64,000 bases of DNA from Chryseobacterium formosum. Lineage in GTDB: Bacteria > Bacteroidota > Bacteroidia > Flavobacteriales > Weeksellaceae. Within the stretch, counting starts at the first letter, position 1; every line of letters begins with the position of its first letter. The stretch lies in contig NZ_JAOVZW010000033.1 in the NCBI RefSeq assembly GCF_026460885.1, positions 32,482 through 96,481 on the forward strand, given 5' to 3'. Shown piece after piece: positions 8,850 to 18,290 of the stretch. The position numbers were made by a program, and so were the translations under genes. A model generated the notes under the pieces. That model was not told the origin of the DNA. It did no database searches and saw only the letters and a program-made list of their open reading frames with translations.

Positions 8850-9761
8850 TTAATTGAATGATCTCCGAAACTCCATTGGCGAAACGTTGGTTTTCAGCTT
8901 GAAAAGTTTGCTGAAAGACTGAGGATGTTCAAATCCGAGCTCGTATGCGATCTCACTCACTGAAAGATCAGTGGTAGATAATTTCTCTTTCGCTTTTTCG
9001 ATCATTTTTTGGTGTATATGTTCCTGAACATTTTTACCGGTCAGCTGTTTCAGCATACTGCTCAAATAATCGGATGAGACATTCATAGCATCAGCAACGT
9101 TCTTTACCGTAAGAAGACCACCTTCCTGCTGTTCCTCAAATGAGAAATGTGAATTTAAAAAATTCTCAACTTTCGTCAGCATTTGATGGCTGCTGATCTT
9201 TCTGGTGATAAACTGGCGGTTGTAATACCTATCGCAGTATTTCAGCAGGAGTTCTATCTGAGCGATAATAAGATCCTGAGTGAATTTATCAATATTGGTA
9301 TAGTATTCCTGTCTGATGCTCTCAAGAATGCCGACAATGATAGTTTCTTCTTTATCAGAAAGGAACAGCGCCTCATTAATAGAATAATCAAAAAATGTAT
9401 AACTTTTAATGTTTTTTGCCAATGGTGAATTCCATAAAAAATCCGGGTGGATCTGTAAAAGATAACCGGAGCCGTTATGCAATGTATCAGGTTCTTTCTC
9501 AAGTCGTAAAACCTGTCCGGGTGCAATAAAAGACATCAGCCCTTCATCAAAATCATACATCTGCTGCCCATAGTGAAGCTTTGCTCCGATGTCACGTTTT
9601 AAGGCAATAGAATAAAAATCCATCACAATATTTACCGCTTTTTCATCCTCTGGAAATTGTACCAAAGCATAATCAACCAGGCTAATTAAAGGATGTTCGG
9701 GCTTGGGAAGGCCTCTGAACCGATGATACTCTGTGATAGATCTTATCCTAACTATTTCCAT
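8850..9761 (-). CDS. AraC-family transcriptional regulator (paralogue of 5070-5990)
   Basis: A 303-residue DNA-binding regulator, closely similar over its whole length to the one at 5070-5990 (shared VMDFYSIALKR-type core, QIHPDFLWNSPLAKNIK, FITRKISSHQML, IIEKAKEKLSTT-type helix). The C-terminal double helix-turn-helix includes LSVSEIAYELGFEHPQSFSK and SPMEFRRSFN. It is encoded on the opposite strand, just downstream of a SnoaL-like gene and an SDR gene that read the same way. Those two are its likely targets. Ligand unknown. Confidence 0.87.
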   Translation of the reverse strand: MEIVRIRSITEYHRFRGLPKPEHPLISLVDYALVQFPEDEKAVNIVMDFYSIALKRDIGAKLHYGQQMYDFDEGLMSFIAPGQVLRLEKEPDTLHNGSGYLLQIHPDFLWNSPLAKNIKSYTFFDYSINEALFLSDKEETIIVGILESIRQEYYTNIDKFTQDLIIAQIELLLKYCDRYYNRQFITRKISSHQMLTKVENFLNSHFSFEEQQEGGLLTVKNVADAMNVSSDYLSSMLKQLTGKNVQEHIHQKMIEKAKEKLSTTDLSVSEIAYELGFEHPQSFSKLFKLKTNVSPMEFRRSFN

Positions 9762-9840
9762 AAATACAAATTTAAATTTTTGATCGCGAATTTCAGGCTC
9801 ATTCTTCTAAAATATCATTAGAATAAATTCCTTTGAAATT

Positions 9841-10293
9841 CTAGTGGTCCTTTGCAGATGCTCTGCTCTTCATTAGCAGTCCAAACCAATCTTCTAAATG
9901 CCACGTATGCGTAAGCTTGCCATCTTTTAAATAATGAAATTCGTGCAGGGCTATTGATACTTTTTTGTGCGTTGGCGGGATTCCCATTATTTCGTTAAAA
10001 TGGGTAAATTCCATAGAAGCTCTCACCGCCGCACGCTCATGCGTCCCGAAAATATCGTGGATGACAATCTCAATATCTGGACATACTATGAAAAGATACT
10101 TCATAATCTCCTGCAGACCTTTTGGACTATCCTCCTGTCCAGGCGCCAGAGGAATATCTCTCCAGTCAGGCATACAGATCTCATCCAGTATTTCCGGCTG
10201 TTTCATTTTAAATGCGCCGTAAAATTTTGTTATGGTTTCTATTTCTCTTTGAGTTAAGGCTTTCACCATTGACCCATTGGCTTCATTTTCCAT
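9841..10293 (-). CDS. SnoaL-like / ester-cyclase-type polyketide cyclase family protein
   Basis: A 150-residue cytoplasmic protein of the NTF2-like SnoaL superfamily. LTQREIETITKFYGAFKMKQ, DWRDIPLAPGQEDSPKGLQE and KVSIALHEFHYLKDGKLTHT with WHLEDWFGLL are typical of the ester-cyclase/SnoaL branch. Members bind small hydrophobic molecules in a conical pocket; the few characterised ones isomerise or cyclise polyketides, and most are uncharacterised. It sits between an SDR oxidoreductase and an AraC regulator on the same strand, and the trio looks like a small inducible detoxification or modification unit. Confidence 0.8.
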   Translation of the reverse strand: MENEANGSMVKALTQREIETITKFYGAFKMKQPEILDEICMPDWRDIPLAPGQEDSPKGLQEIMKYLFIVCPDIEIVIHDIFGTHERAAVRASMEFTHFNEIMGIPPTHKKVSIALHEFHYLKDGKLTHTWHLEDWFGLLMKSRASAKDH

Positions 10294-10358
10294 TTTGCAA
10301 TTGTTTAAATATTTTCATCTGAAGTATCAAAAATCTAATTCTATTACTTACTTCAGAT

Positions 10359-11123
10359 CTAAAGATTAGAGCCTCCAGAGATCTCTATACGCTGCGCATT
10401 GATCCAGCCTGCCGCATCGCTGCATAAAAAGGCTACTACACCTCCGATATCTTCAGGAAGTCCGACTCTTCCGAGAGCCGTCTGTGATGCCAGATATTGA
10501 TTCATCTCTGCATTATCACGAACTGCGCCTCCCATTATATCTGTTTCAATTGCGCCGGGAGCTACAACATTGACCCTGATATTTCTTTTTCCCAATTCTT
10601 TTGCCTGATATTTTGTCAACACCTCCATTGCGCCCTTTAATGCTGCATAAGCCGCAAAACCCGGTGTGGCGAAACGTGTAAGACCGGAAGAAACATTGAC
10701 GATACCTCCGAAAGGATTGATCTGAGGCAACAGCTTTTGGGTGAGGAAAAATGGCCCTTTCAGGTGTACATTTTCCATTTCCGTGAACTGATCTTCAGTA
10801 AGATTTTCAAATTCTGCATAATGGATAAATCCGGCGTTGTTGACTAGAAAATCAAATCTGTCCGTATTTAATTGAGACTGCAATTCTGATGTTAAAGTTT
10901 TTGTAAATTCATCGAAACTGGAAGAATCTGAAACATCAAGCTTTAATGAAATTCCTTTTTGTCCGAGTTCTTCAATTTGTTTTACAACTTCTTCGGCAGC
11001 TTCTTTTTGACTGTTGTACGTAAAAACGATATCCAGGCCATTTTTAGCAAGACTTATTGCCATATTTTTTCCTAGCCCACGGCTTCCTCCTGTAACGACT
11101 GCAATTTTGTTTTGAGATGACAT
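10359..11123 (-). CDS. Classical SDR family NAD(P)-dependent oxidoreductase
   Basis: A 254-residue short-chain dehydrogenase with a complete set of classical motifs: TGGSRGLG for cofactor binding (residues 11-18), LVNNAGFIH, the catalytic Ser in VNVSSGL, Tyr and Lys in AYAALK, and the C-terminal WINAQRIEISGG. The start at 11123 gives MSSQNKIAVVTGG; the frame is open 15 codons further upstream, but that extension has no family match. The substrate is not predictable. It is transcribed toward the SnoaL-like and AraC genes and probably shares a promoter with them. Confidence 0.9.
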   Translation of the reverse strand: MSSQNKIAVVTGGSRGLGKNMAISLAKNGLDIVFTYNSQKEAAEEVVKQIEELGQKGISLKLDVSDSSSFDEFTKTLTSELQSQLNTDRFDFLVNNAGFIHYAEFENLTEDQFTEMENVHLKGPFFLTQKLLPQINPFGGIVNVSSGLTRFATPGFAAYAALKGAMEVLTKYQAKELGKRNIRVNVVAPGAIETDIMGGAVRDNAEMNQYLASQTALGRVGLPEDIGGVVAFLCSDAAGWINAQRIEISGGSNL

Positions 11124-11286
11124 ACTTCTGTTTTTTAATATTAATGTGAAGCAAAGGTATGTCGACAATGGAACGAGGATTTAGCCATATCCTATCTGTT
11201 TGTAGCCATAAACAGAAATTGATGTGATTACATTCAAAACAGCAATTTTGTTCTTAAATTATCAGATTGATGTTAAAGCTGATCTG

Positions 11287-11534
11287 TTACTCTTGATATT
11301 CATTGACAATCACTATCTCTTTGAAGCTGTAATGATCAATTGTAAATTTTATATAACTATTGTTTTTGAAGCTATCTGAATTTTCTACAGTAGTGTATTC
11401 CGTGGTCACTGCATAAAAAAAACTTTTATGGTATCTGGGGTCAGAGATTCCAGACCCTCCCTCCGCAAATAGAGTTCAGCGTATTGAGGATGACTTTGTG
11501 AAACAATTTGATTCTTATATTTAATAATCTTACT
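11287..11534 (-). pseudogene. Frameshifted fragment of an unrecognised gene
   Basis: On the minus strand two open stretches join at a run of eight A/T (11415-11422). The first reads SQSHPQYAELYLRREGLE and SLTPDTIKVFF. If one base is added to the run, it continues as YAVTTEYTTVENSDSFKNN, SYIKFTIDHYSFKEIVIV and NEYQE before TAA. No ATG is present in frame upstream, so the 5' end is lost too or has another lesion. I do not recognise the family. It occupies most of the 437-bp space between the SDR and serine hydrolase genes; the rest shows nothing notable. Confidence 0.5.
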
Positions 11535-11560
11535 TCACTAAAGAATCATTTTAGCAAGGA

Positions 11561-12730
11561 CTATTTTGAAAATTCATTTTTCATCTTTAATGTTTTTAGC
11601 CAGCTCTGGTAGATTGGAAACCAAACCCGATCACCATTAGATCCGTTACATAAAACAATGATACCGCTCTTTGTTGGCAGATCCAAAAATAGTGCAGCAC
11701 TCCATCCTACATTTTCGCCCGTGTGTCCTAAGGTTCTGAAACCTTCGTAGTTCATGAACCGATATCCAAGACCACTTTCGCCTTCATTGGAATTTGGAAG
11801 GACAGGCGCTTCCATTAACTTGATGGTTTCAGGTTTCAAAACTTTATTCAATTGTTTTGGATCACGGGTAATTGACAACTCTGCGAAATGAGCAAGATCC
11901 TTGATAGTGGTCTGAAGTCCTGCCGCTGCTTTTTCAGTGAAGATCCGGTTTTTTACAGGATTACCATTCTCGTCGTATGCCGTTGCTGAATTAGCCATCA
12001 TTTCTGCTGTCCACTCATAGCTGCTATGTTTCATTCCAAGCGGTAGGAAGATATTATTTTTCATATATGTGGTAAAACTTTGGTTGGTTTTCTCTTCGAG
12101 AAGCAGTTGTGCTACTGTGAAGCCTCCTCCGGAATAGTCCCATTTAGTTCCCGGCTCACTGATAAGATGTACAGTTTCGCCATTCCGTTTGGTTTTCCCG
12201 TTCAGTGATTCTTCCAAGCTTAGCAGTAGAGTTCCTTGGTCTGATCCGCCATAGCCATGAACAGAAAGTCCTGCAGTATGACTTAAGATTCGTCTTAATG
12301 TTACTTTTGATCTGTCAAAGTCAGATTCCGGCAGATGCCATCGGGATAGCATTGGATCAACGGGATCGTCTAATTTGACTAGATCTTTTTCAGTGAGTTG
12401 CATAAAGCCCCACGCAGAGATCAGCTTGGATATGGAACCGATATTAAAGATCGTTTCAGAAGTTACAGGTTTTTTGCTTGCAAGATCCGCATAACCGATC
12501 GATTGTATCCAGGCGATCTTTCCATCCCGGATCAAAGCTACTGCGGCTCCGGGAACATTATTTTTTACAGTAAGCTCTTGTCCTGATTTTTCAATTTCCA
12601 CATATAACGGATCTGTTGTAAGACGAATAATATCCTGTGATCTGCTTGCAGAGCAGGAAAAGACCAAAGCCAGATAAGCAACAGACAAAGTCACTGCAAA
12701 GAATTTTTTTGATCGAATAGTATATTTCAT
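11561..12730 (-). CDS. Serine hydrolase of the beta-lactamase (class C / AmpC-like) family, lipoprotein
   Basis: An exported hydrolase of 389 residues from the ATG at 12730. This start gives a short basic N-terminus, a hydrophobic stretch and the lipobox LVFSC, so the mature protein should be lipidated. The beta-lactamase-fold motifs are visible: SISK (Ser-x-x-Lys), a tyrosine motif YSGGG where YxN is usual, and GHTG for the third box. The YSG variant is typical of esterases and D-aminopeptidases of family S12 rather than true beta-lactamases. Likely roles are peptidoglycan-peptide or ester hydrolysis in the periplasm. It stands alone, opposite in strand to the next gene. Confidence 0.85.
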   Translation of the reverse strand: MKYTIRSKKFFAVTLSVAYLALVFSCSASRSQDIIRLTTDPLYVEIEKSGQELTVKNNVPGAAVALIRDGKIAWIQSIGYADLASKKPVTSETIFNIGSISKLISAWGFMQLTEKDLVKLDDPVDPMLSRWHLPESDFDRSKVTLRRILSHTAGLSVHGYGGSDQGTLLLSLEESLNGKTKRNGETVHLISEPGTKWDYSGGGFTVAQLLLEEKTNQSFTTYMKNNIFLPLGMKHSSYEWTAEMMANSATAYDENGNPVKNRIFTEKAAAGLQTTIKDLAHFAELSITRDPKQLNKVLKPETIKLMEAPVLPNSNEGESGLGYRFMNYEGFRTLGHTGENVGWSAALFLDLPTKSGIIVLCNGSNGDRVWFPIYQSWLKTLKMKNEFSK

Positions 12731-12843
12731 AGATTTTAATTGACCAACACTCAAATGTCCGAAAAAATAAGACAATGATATACTTGAATATTTCATTTTC
12801 TCCCATTGCATACTCAAACATTTTTCAAACTAATAAAGAGAAC

Positions 12844-13152
12844 ATGTTCGGTAAGAGTAAACTGAACTGGACTAGAGATACATTCAGCAAATTATATGAG
12901 AAGCTTGATAAAGCAAACTGCATTGGAATCTGCAATAGAAAACCAGTGGAGATCGAATACGGTTTTAGTAGAATGGCACTATTAAGTTTTATGGTATTTG
13001 ACAAAAATTTAACCGTTGAGCAACAAAAAGAATATTCCGATGACTGTATGAGTATGTTTTATAAAGAAAATATTGTCTTGAATTATGTTAGTGGAGCTAC
13101 AGGCAATTTATGTACACCAGAATTTAAAAGGAAAAATAATGCGGGCAGGTAA
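12844..13152 (+). CDS. Hypothetical protein
   Basis: A 102-residue frame from the ATG at 12844 (MFGKSKLNWTRDTFSKLYEK). The frame is open 23 codons further upstream, but that part overlaps the promoter side of the divergent serine hydrolase gene, so I prefer the shorter version. It is soluble, with three cysteines in the middle and C-terminal part (ANCIGICNRK, GNLC). I do not recognise a family. Codon use looks like that of its neighbours, so it is probably a real gene. No operon partner is evident. Confidence 0.55.
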   Translation: MFGKSKLNWTRDTFSKLYEKLDKANCIGICNRKPVEIEYGFSRMALLSFMVFDKNLTVEQQKEYSDDCMSMFYKENIVLNYVSGATGNLCTPEFKRKNNAGR

Positions 13153-13302
13153 CATGAGTTTGGTGAGATTGCGAATTTTGTGGTGAAATTACGTGTGCGT
13201 TTCGCAAGAAATTGATCTTTATTTAAAATAATAAGTTCTTAAGTTCACAACATATCCAAGCGCCGGAAGTTATTTATACATAAAACAAAATCTGAATAAA
13301 CG

Positions 13303-13556
13303 ATGAAAAACACTAAAATCACAGCAAAAATTTCTTGTCATAATGAATTTGGTTTTGTTACTACCGATTTCAAAATACATCCTAAAGAAAGTAAAGAAGA
13401 TACTTTAAAAGATATTTTGAATAAGCTAAGCTGCCAAAGAAAACATTAAAGACGTGGGAATCTATCTCATTTGATGATATAGAAGTTCGTAAAGATTGGT
13501 TAATTGAACCAGATTTTGATTTTTGTAAAAGTCATCAAATTTTAGAAAACAACTAA
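13303..13556 (+). pseudogene. Small frameshifted gene of unknown function
   Basis: Frame 1 starts with MKNTKITAKISCHNEFGFVT and runs to LNKLSCQRKH before TAA at 13447. From about 13434 a second frame reads LPKKTLKTWESISFDD and IEVRKDWLIEPDFDF to a TAA at 13554. The two fit end to end as one protein of about 80 residues with a single-base indel near 13430-13437. No family recognised. It lies upstream of the DEDDh exonuclease on the same strand. Confidence 0.5.
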
Positions 13557-13633
13557 TCTCGCAAAACAATAATATGCGTTAATAGATTGCGTAGTAAGAT
13601 TATAATTTTGAAAAATAATATAAAGGCTACAAA

Positions 13634-14203
13634 ATGAAATTTTCAAGTGATTTAGTTATTTATGATTTAGAAGGAAGTTGCAAAACTTTTGGACAAAATG
13701 AAATAAATGAAACTAATATAATAGAAATAGGCGCTGTAAAATTAGACAAGAAGACATTTGAAATTAAAAGTGAATTCTCAATTTTAATAAAACCAAAGCA
13801 TTTTCCAATCCTACCGGAAATTACAGAAATCACAAATATTTCCAATGAAATGGTTGAAAATGAAAAGTATTTTGATGAAGCAATCCTGCTTTTTTTAGAT
13901 TGGTACGGAGAAAAAAATAAATCAACATTAGCGGGTTGGGGATTATACTACGACTTACCGCTTCTGCGGAAAGAATTTAATGAATTTGGACTTGACTATA
14001 ATAAATATTTTGTTGGTGGAGGTTTTGACATCAGAGCACTAGGTGTTTTTTGGTTAGCAAAAAAAAATATCTCAACATCTGGAATTTCGCTGGAAAGGGT
14101 TTTAGAAAAGATGAATGTAAAACAGGATTTTAAATTTCATAGAGCATTAGACGATGCAAAAGCAACTGCATTGATATTACAGCAAATTCTTAGTGAAAAA
14201 TAA
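13634..14203 (+). CDS. 3'-5' exonuclease of the DEDDh (RNase T / DnaQ) superfamily
   Basis: A 189-residue cytoplasmic nuclease. Exo I is YDLEGS, which keeps the D-x-E pair in a form also seen in KapD-like and ERI-1-like exonucleases. Exo II is in AGWGLYYDLPLLRKEF with the conserved Asp. Exo III is HRALDDAKATA with the His and Asp of the DEDDh subclass. All four metal ligands and the general base are present, so it should be active on single-stranded DNA or RNA 3' ends. No polymerase partner is nearby. The small broken gene upstream and a WG-repeat gene downstream give no functional context. Confidence 0.85.
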   Translation: MKFSSDLVIYDLEGSCKTFGQNEINETNIIEIGAVKLDKKTFEIKSEFSILIKPKHFPILPEITEITNISNEMVENEKYFDEAILLFLDWYGEKNKSTLAGWGLYYDLPLLRKEFNEFGLDYNKYFVGGGFDIRALGVFWLAKKNISTSGISLERVLEKMNVKQDFKFHRALDDAKATALILQQILSEK

Positions 14204-14336
14204 TGACTTGCCAATGACGAAGTTTAGGCTTCGAAATGTGCACCGTCGCAAAGCGTCGAAAGTGATCGATTGATAAAATAAAAAAACGATCTTTAACTAT
14301 TAACCATTGACCTGATTTTAAATAAAAATAATCATT

Positions 14337-15068
14337 ATGGAAAACCCAATTGATCTTTATGATAACTTATTTTTTTCGAAAGAATTAGAATATGCAATTT
14401 TTCAGTTAAAAAGCGGGGAAGTATTTAGCGCAAAAAACAATTCTCTAGAAAAACTTGAAATTACCAAAATCGTTGATTCAAAAAATAATAATGTTCGCTA
14501 TTTCAACTATAAAGATGGTAAAAAAAAGTGGGGAATTATTCATATATCGGGACATGAAATAATTCCTCCAATTTACGATTATATCTCGCCATTAATTGCT
14601 GATGAATTTTACAAAATTTTCATGGGTGACTATTCATGGGAGTATGACGATCACTCATCTGACTATTTTTCAGAACATATAGATACCCATTCTTGGAATG
14701 GAGATTATTTTATGGGCAAATTATCAACCGGACAATGGGGGCTGGTTGCGATTCATGGTTCAAGTTATACTGTTTTGATTGCTCCGGAATTTAGTTGGTT
14801 GATAATGATAGACAAAAAAATTGTTTGTTGTAATGTTGGAGGAAGTCTTATAAAATGGTATGATGGAGATGATAAAAAAGAATACATTCAAGTTTACGAT
14901 GGGCTGTGGAAAGTTATCGAAGCTTCAAAATGGCATAATAGAGTAGAGACTGAACTTGGTGACTTTGAGGAAGTTGTAGAAAAATTCAAGTCAGAATATT
15001 CCAAACAGTTTATCGAAGAATTTACATACACGTATCAATTTATTTTTGATCCGCAAAAAATCTATTAG
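14337..15068 (+). CDS. WG-repeat protein
   Basis: A 243-residue soluble protein with two recognisable WG repeats: KKKWGIIHISGHEIIPPIYD and GQWGLVAIHGSSYTVLIAPE, each with the W-G-hydrophobic core and the IIPPIYD-type turn. WG repeats form beta-rich modules, probably for protein contacts, and are common in Bacteroidota and Firmicutes. The role is unknown. It has no signal peptide and no evident operon partners. The 133 bp upstream and 190 bp downstream hold no other gene. Confidence 0.7.
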   Translation: MENPIDLYDNLFFSKELEYAIFQLKSGEVFSAKNNSLEKLEITKIVDSKNNNVRYFNYKDGKKKWGIIHISGHEIIPPIYDYISPLIADEFYKIFMGDYSWEYDDHSSDYFSEHIDTHSWNGDYFMGKLSTGQWGLVAIHGSSYTVLIAPEFSWLIMIDKKIVCCNVGGSLIKWYDGDDKKEYIQVYDGLWKVIEASKWHNRVETELGDFEEVVEKFKSEYSKQFIEEFTYTYQFIFDPQKIY

Positions 15069-15258
15069 TAAGCTGAAATCATTTTTGCCTGATCGCCAAG
15101 CTGCAAAAGTTTATGATTAATCAAATAAAATCTCACAAAACGATCACATTAAGTTAATTCTTATCTTTTTTAAAAAATAGTAAATTCCATGTTGAGCAGA
15201 AATTCTTGACACCATTATATCCCTAATTATTGTACTTTGCAGTATAATAATCAAAAAT

Positions 15259-17907
15259 ATGCTACATCAATATTCAAGTTGGTTAAAACATTCTTTCGAG
15301 TTTTTAAATTTAAAAAAAGGTATTCTGTCCTTTACAGTTTTTTTATCAGTAACACTACATTCCCAAATTTATCCATATCAGGATAACAATTTATCATTTG
15401 AAAAACGAGCTGATGATTTACTGTCCAGATTAACTATTGAAGAAAAAATAAGCCTGATGATGGACTCGTCACAACCTGTAAAAAGGTTGGGGATTAAAAA
15501 GTACAATTGGTGGAATGAGGCATTGCATGGTGTTGCGAGAGCGGGTCAGGCAACAGTTTTTCCTCAACCTATAGGGATGTCTGCAACTTTTGATAAAGAA
15601 TTAATCTATAAAGTCTTTTCGGCAGTTTCAGATGAGGCAAGAGCTAAGCACACTATTTTTTCAAGACAGGGAAGTTATGAACGATATCAAGGCTTAACAA
15701 TGTGGACTCCTACAATTAATATTTTCCGAGATCCAAGATGGGGTAGAGGAATTGAAACCTATGGTGAGGATCCTTTTCTTACCAGTCTTTTAGGAGTAGC
15801 TGCTGTAAGAGGTCTTCAGGGTTCAGGAGATCTGAAAAAGTCAAAATATGATAAAGTGCACGCTTGTGCGAAACATTTTGCCGTTCATTCCGGTCCTGAG
15901 TGGAACCGACATTCTTTTAATGCGAAGAATATTAAAACACGTGATCTTTACGAAACATATCTTCCGGCTTTCGAGGCTTTAGTTAAAGAAGGCAACGTCC
16001 AAGAAGTGATGTGCGCTTATAATCGATTTGAAGGAGAACCCTGTTGTGGGAATGATCAGCTTTTAATGCAGATTCTCCGAAAAAAATGGGGCTTTCAAGG
16101 GATTGTCGTCTCAGACTGTGGCGCAATTGCCGACTTCTATAAAGAGAGTGCACACAACACCCATACAGATGCAGCTAAAGCTTCAGCCGCAGCAGTATTA
16201 AGCGGTACAGATTTAGAATGTGGCTCGAGCTACAAAAGCCTTATGAAAGCGATGAAAGATGGCGATATCTCTGAAAGTGCAATCGATATCTCTGTAAAAA
16301 GATTACTCTTGGCAAGATTCAAACTTGGAGAAATGGATAGAGCGTCCGATGTAGAATGGACGAGAATAAATCCTGATGTTATTGCTTCTCAAAAGCATGC
16401 TGCCATTGCGTTGGAAGCTGCCCAAAAATCCATAGTGCTTTTACAAAACAGAAATAATATTCTTCCTTTAAAAAAGGATGGAATCAAAATCGCAGTGATG
16501 GGGCCAAATGCTAATGATTCAATCATGCAATGGGGAAACTATAATGGCACGCCTAAAAACACGGTCACGATTTTACAAGGTATTAAAAATTCTGTTGGGA
16601 AGAACTCCAATATCATTTACGAACAAGGTTGCGGACTCGTTGAGGATTATGTTTTTGACAGTGCATTTGCTTACTGTAAAAGCGAGGGCAAAAAGGGAAT
16701 GTCTGCAAAATACTGGAACAACATTTCAAAAAACGGAGATACTGTCCTTCAACAGCTTGATCATCCATTTTCACTCTGTACTTCAGGTGACACTGTTTTT
16801 GCTCAGGGAGTTCAACTGAAAGATTTTTCTGCAGAATATAACACGTTTTTCGAGCCAGCAGAATCTGGGGAGGCTTCTATTCAAATGTATGTCAATGGAA
16901 AAGTTGATTTAAAGATTGACGGAAAAATTGTTGTCAGTACGAAAACCGGTCACGGTCCTAAGAAAGTTAATTATCAGTTCCTTGTTGAAAAAGGAAAAAA
17001 GTATCAGATTGAAATTGATTTTGCTTATCACAGTGGTGATGCTCAATTGAATTTTGACATCGGTTTCCAAAGAAAGTCAGATTTCCAAAAATCACTTCAA
17101 AAAGTCAGTGATGCGGATGTTATTGTTTTTGTGGGCGGAATATCACCTTCTTTGGAAGGTGAAGAAATGGGGGTTGATTTTCCTGGTTTTAAAAGAGGCG
17201 ACAGAACAGATATCGAACTCCCTCAGACGCAGAAGAGCCTACTGAATGCCTTAGAAAAAACAGGTAAGCAGATCATTTATATCAATTGTTCAGGATCAGC
17301 GATCGCTTTAGATTATATTGCTAATATGAGTGCTGCAGTAATACAGGCCTGGTATCCCGGCCAGGAAGGAGGAACTGCAGTAGCTGATATATTATTTGGA
17401 GATTACAATCCCTCAGGCCATTTACCAATAACTTTTTACAAGAACAGTTCGCAGCTTCCAGATTTTGAAAACTATGATATGGAAGGGAGAACGTACCGAT
17501 ACTTGAGAACTGATCCCTTGTTTGTTTTCGGACATGGTCTCAGCTATAGCTCATTTAAGTATGGAAAGATCAAAGCGGATAAAAACAGGATTAAGAGAGG
17601 TCAATCACTGCAACTTTCAGTGCTTGTAAAAAATAAAAGTAAGGTCGATGGAACAGAAACTGTTCAGCTGTATCTTAAGAAAAAAGATGATCACAATGGG
17701 CCAAACAGAGAACTTCGAGCCGTAAAAAAAATATTTATATCGGCAGGAAAGTCTGAAAAAGTAGATTTTCTCCTGGAAGCAAAAGATCTTAAATCTTGGA
17801 ATGCGGAATTAAATGAAATGGATATACAAGTTGGAATTTATACATTAGAAATAGGAGGTAGCTCAAAAGCCGAAAGCTTAAAAAGTTTAGAATTTAGTAT
17901 TAGATAA
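15259..17907 (+). CDS. Glycoside hydrolase family 3 with PA14 insert (beta-xylosidase/beta-glucosidase)
   Basis: An exported 882-residue glycosidase. After an N-terminal hydrophobic signal (ILSFTVFLSVTLHSQ) comes the GH3 TIM-barrel, with RDPRWGRGIETYGEDP, KHFAVHSGPEWNRHSFN and the nucleophile Asp286 in VVSDCGAI. The alpha/beta sandwich follows. It is interrupted around residues 475-610 by a PA14-like beta domain (SAKYWNNISKNGDT, IQMYVNGKVDLKIDGKI). GEEMGVDFPGFKRGDRTDIE probably holds the acid/base Glu. A fibronectin-III-like domain ends the protein. The PA14 architecture and the RHSFN motif resemble plant-type and Bacteroidota xylosidases. The locus downstream (mannonate pathway and GH2) supports a hemicellulose substrate. 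Confidence 0.9.
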   Translation: MLHQYSSWLKHSFEFLNLKKGILSFTVFLSVTLHSQIYPYQDNNLSFEKRADDLLSRLTIEEKISLMMDSSQPVKRLGIKKYNWWNEALHGVARAGQATVFPQPIGMSATFDKELIYKVFSAVSDEARAKHTIFSRQGSYERYQGLTMWTPTINIFRDPRWGRGIETYGEDPFLTSLLGVAAVRGLQGSGDLKKSKYDKVHACAKHFAVHSGPEWNRHSFNAKNIKTRDLYETYLPAFEALVKEGNVQEVMCAYNRFEGEPCCGNDQLLMQILRKKWGFQGIVVSDCGAIADFYKESAHNTHTDAAKASAAAVLSGTDLECGSSYKSLMKAMKDGDISESAIDISVKRLLLARFKLGEMDRASDVEWTRINPDVIASQKHAAIALEAAQKSIVLLQNRNNILPLKKDGIKIAVMGPNANDSIMQWGNYNGTPKNTVTILQGIKNSVGKNSNIIYEQGCGLVEDYVFDSAFAYCKSEGKKGMSAKYWNNISKNGDTVLQQLDHPFSLCTSGDTVFAQGVQLKDFSAEYNTFFEPAESGEASIQMYVNGKVDLKIDGKIVVSTKTGHGPKKVNYQFLVEKGKKYQIEIDFAYHSGDAQLNFDIGFQRKSDFQKSLQKVSDADVIVFVGGISPSLEGEEMGVDFPGFKRGDRTDIELPQTQKSLLNALEKTGKQIIYINCSGSAIALDYIANMSAAVIQAWYPGQEGGTAVADILFGDYNPSGHLPITFYKNSSQLPDFENYDMEGRTYRYLRTDPLFVFGHGLSYSSFKYGKIKADKNRIKRGQSLQLSVLVKNKSKVDGTETVQLYLKKKDDHNGPNRELRAVKKIFISAGKSEKVDFLLEAKDLKSWNAELNEMDIQVGIYTLEIGGSSKAESLKSLEFSIR

Positions 17908-18290
17908 AGTCGTCATCTTAAAAAAAAATAACGATCTAGTATAAATTTTAGCTTATTGATTGTATGTTAAATTTATTGCCATGACACTACAAGATGCGCA
18001 AATAATAACATCTTGCTAATTTTCATGTTCTTACTAAAAGTTAATCCTACTTGAATTAGTCGGTAATATTTGAGAGATATATTTCCGTAGCGAAACCTAT
18101 TAGACGTACAAAAATGGAAGTAGTTTTATAGAAAACTTTACAGGTAAACAGATTTTTTTAGAGTTTAGGCTGTGAGTCCTCGAACTGTCATTTCGTTCTA
18201 TTACATAGCCCTGATACCCATAACTATGTGTAATAAAAAGATTCATTATAAATACATCAGTCTAAAAGGAGTTTACTTAAAATAAATATT
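17908..18290. other. Intergenic 383 bp
   Basis: No open frame or strong hairpin was found. It is AT-rich and presumably carries the promoter of the SDR-uxuA-GH2 set. I could not pick out a convincing TAnnTTTG element. Confidence 0.4.

Noticed and set aside
5070..9761. AraC pair as ends of a composite transposon
   Set aside because: No transposase and no terminal repeats beyond the coding similarity of the two regulators.
15207..15242. TTGACA...TACTTTG as the GH3 promoter
   Set aside because: The -7 part lacks one base of the TAnnTTTG pattern, so it is not annotated.
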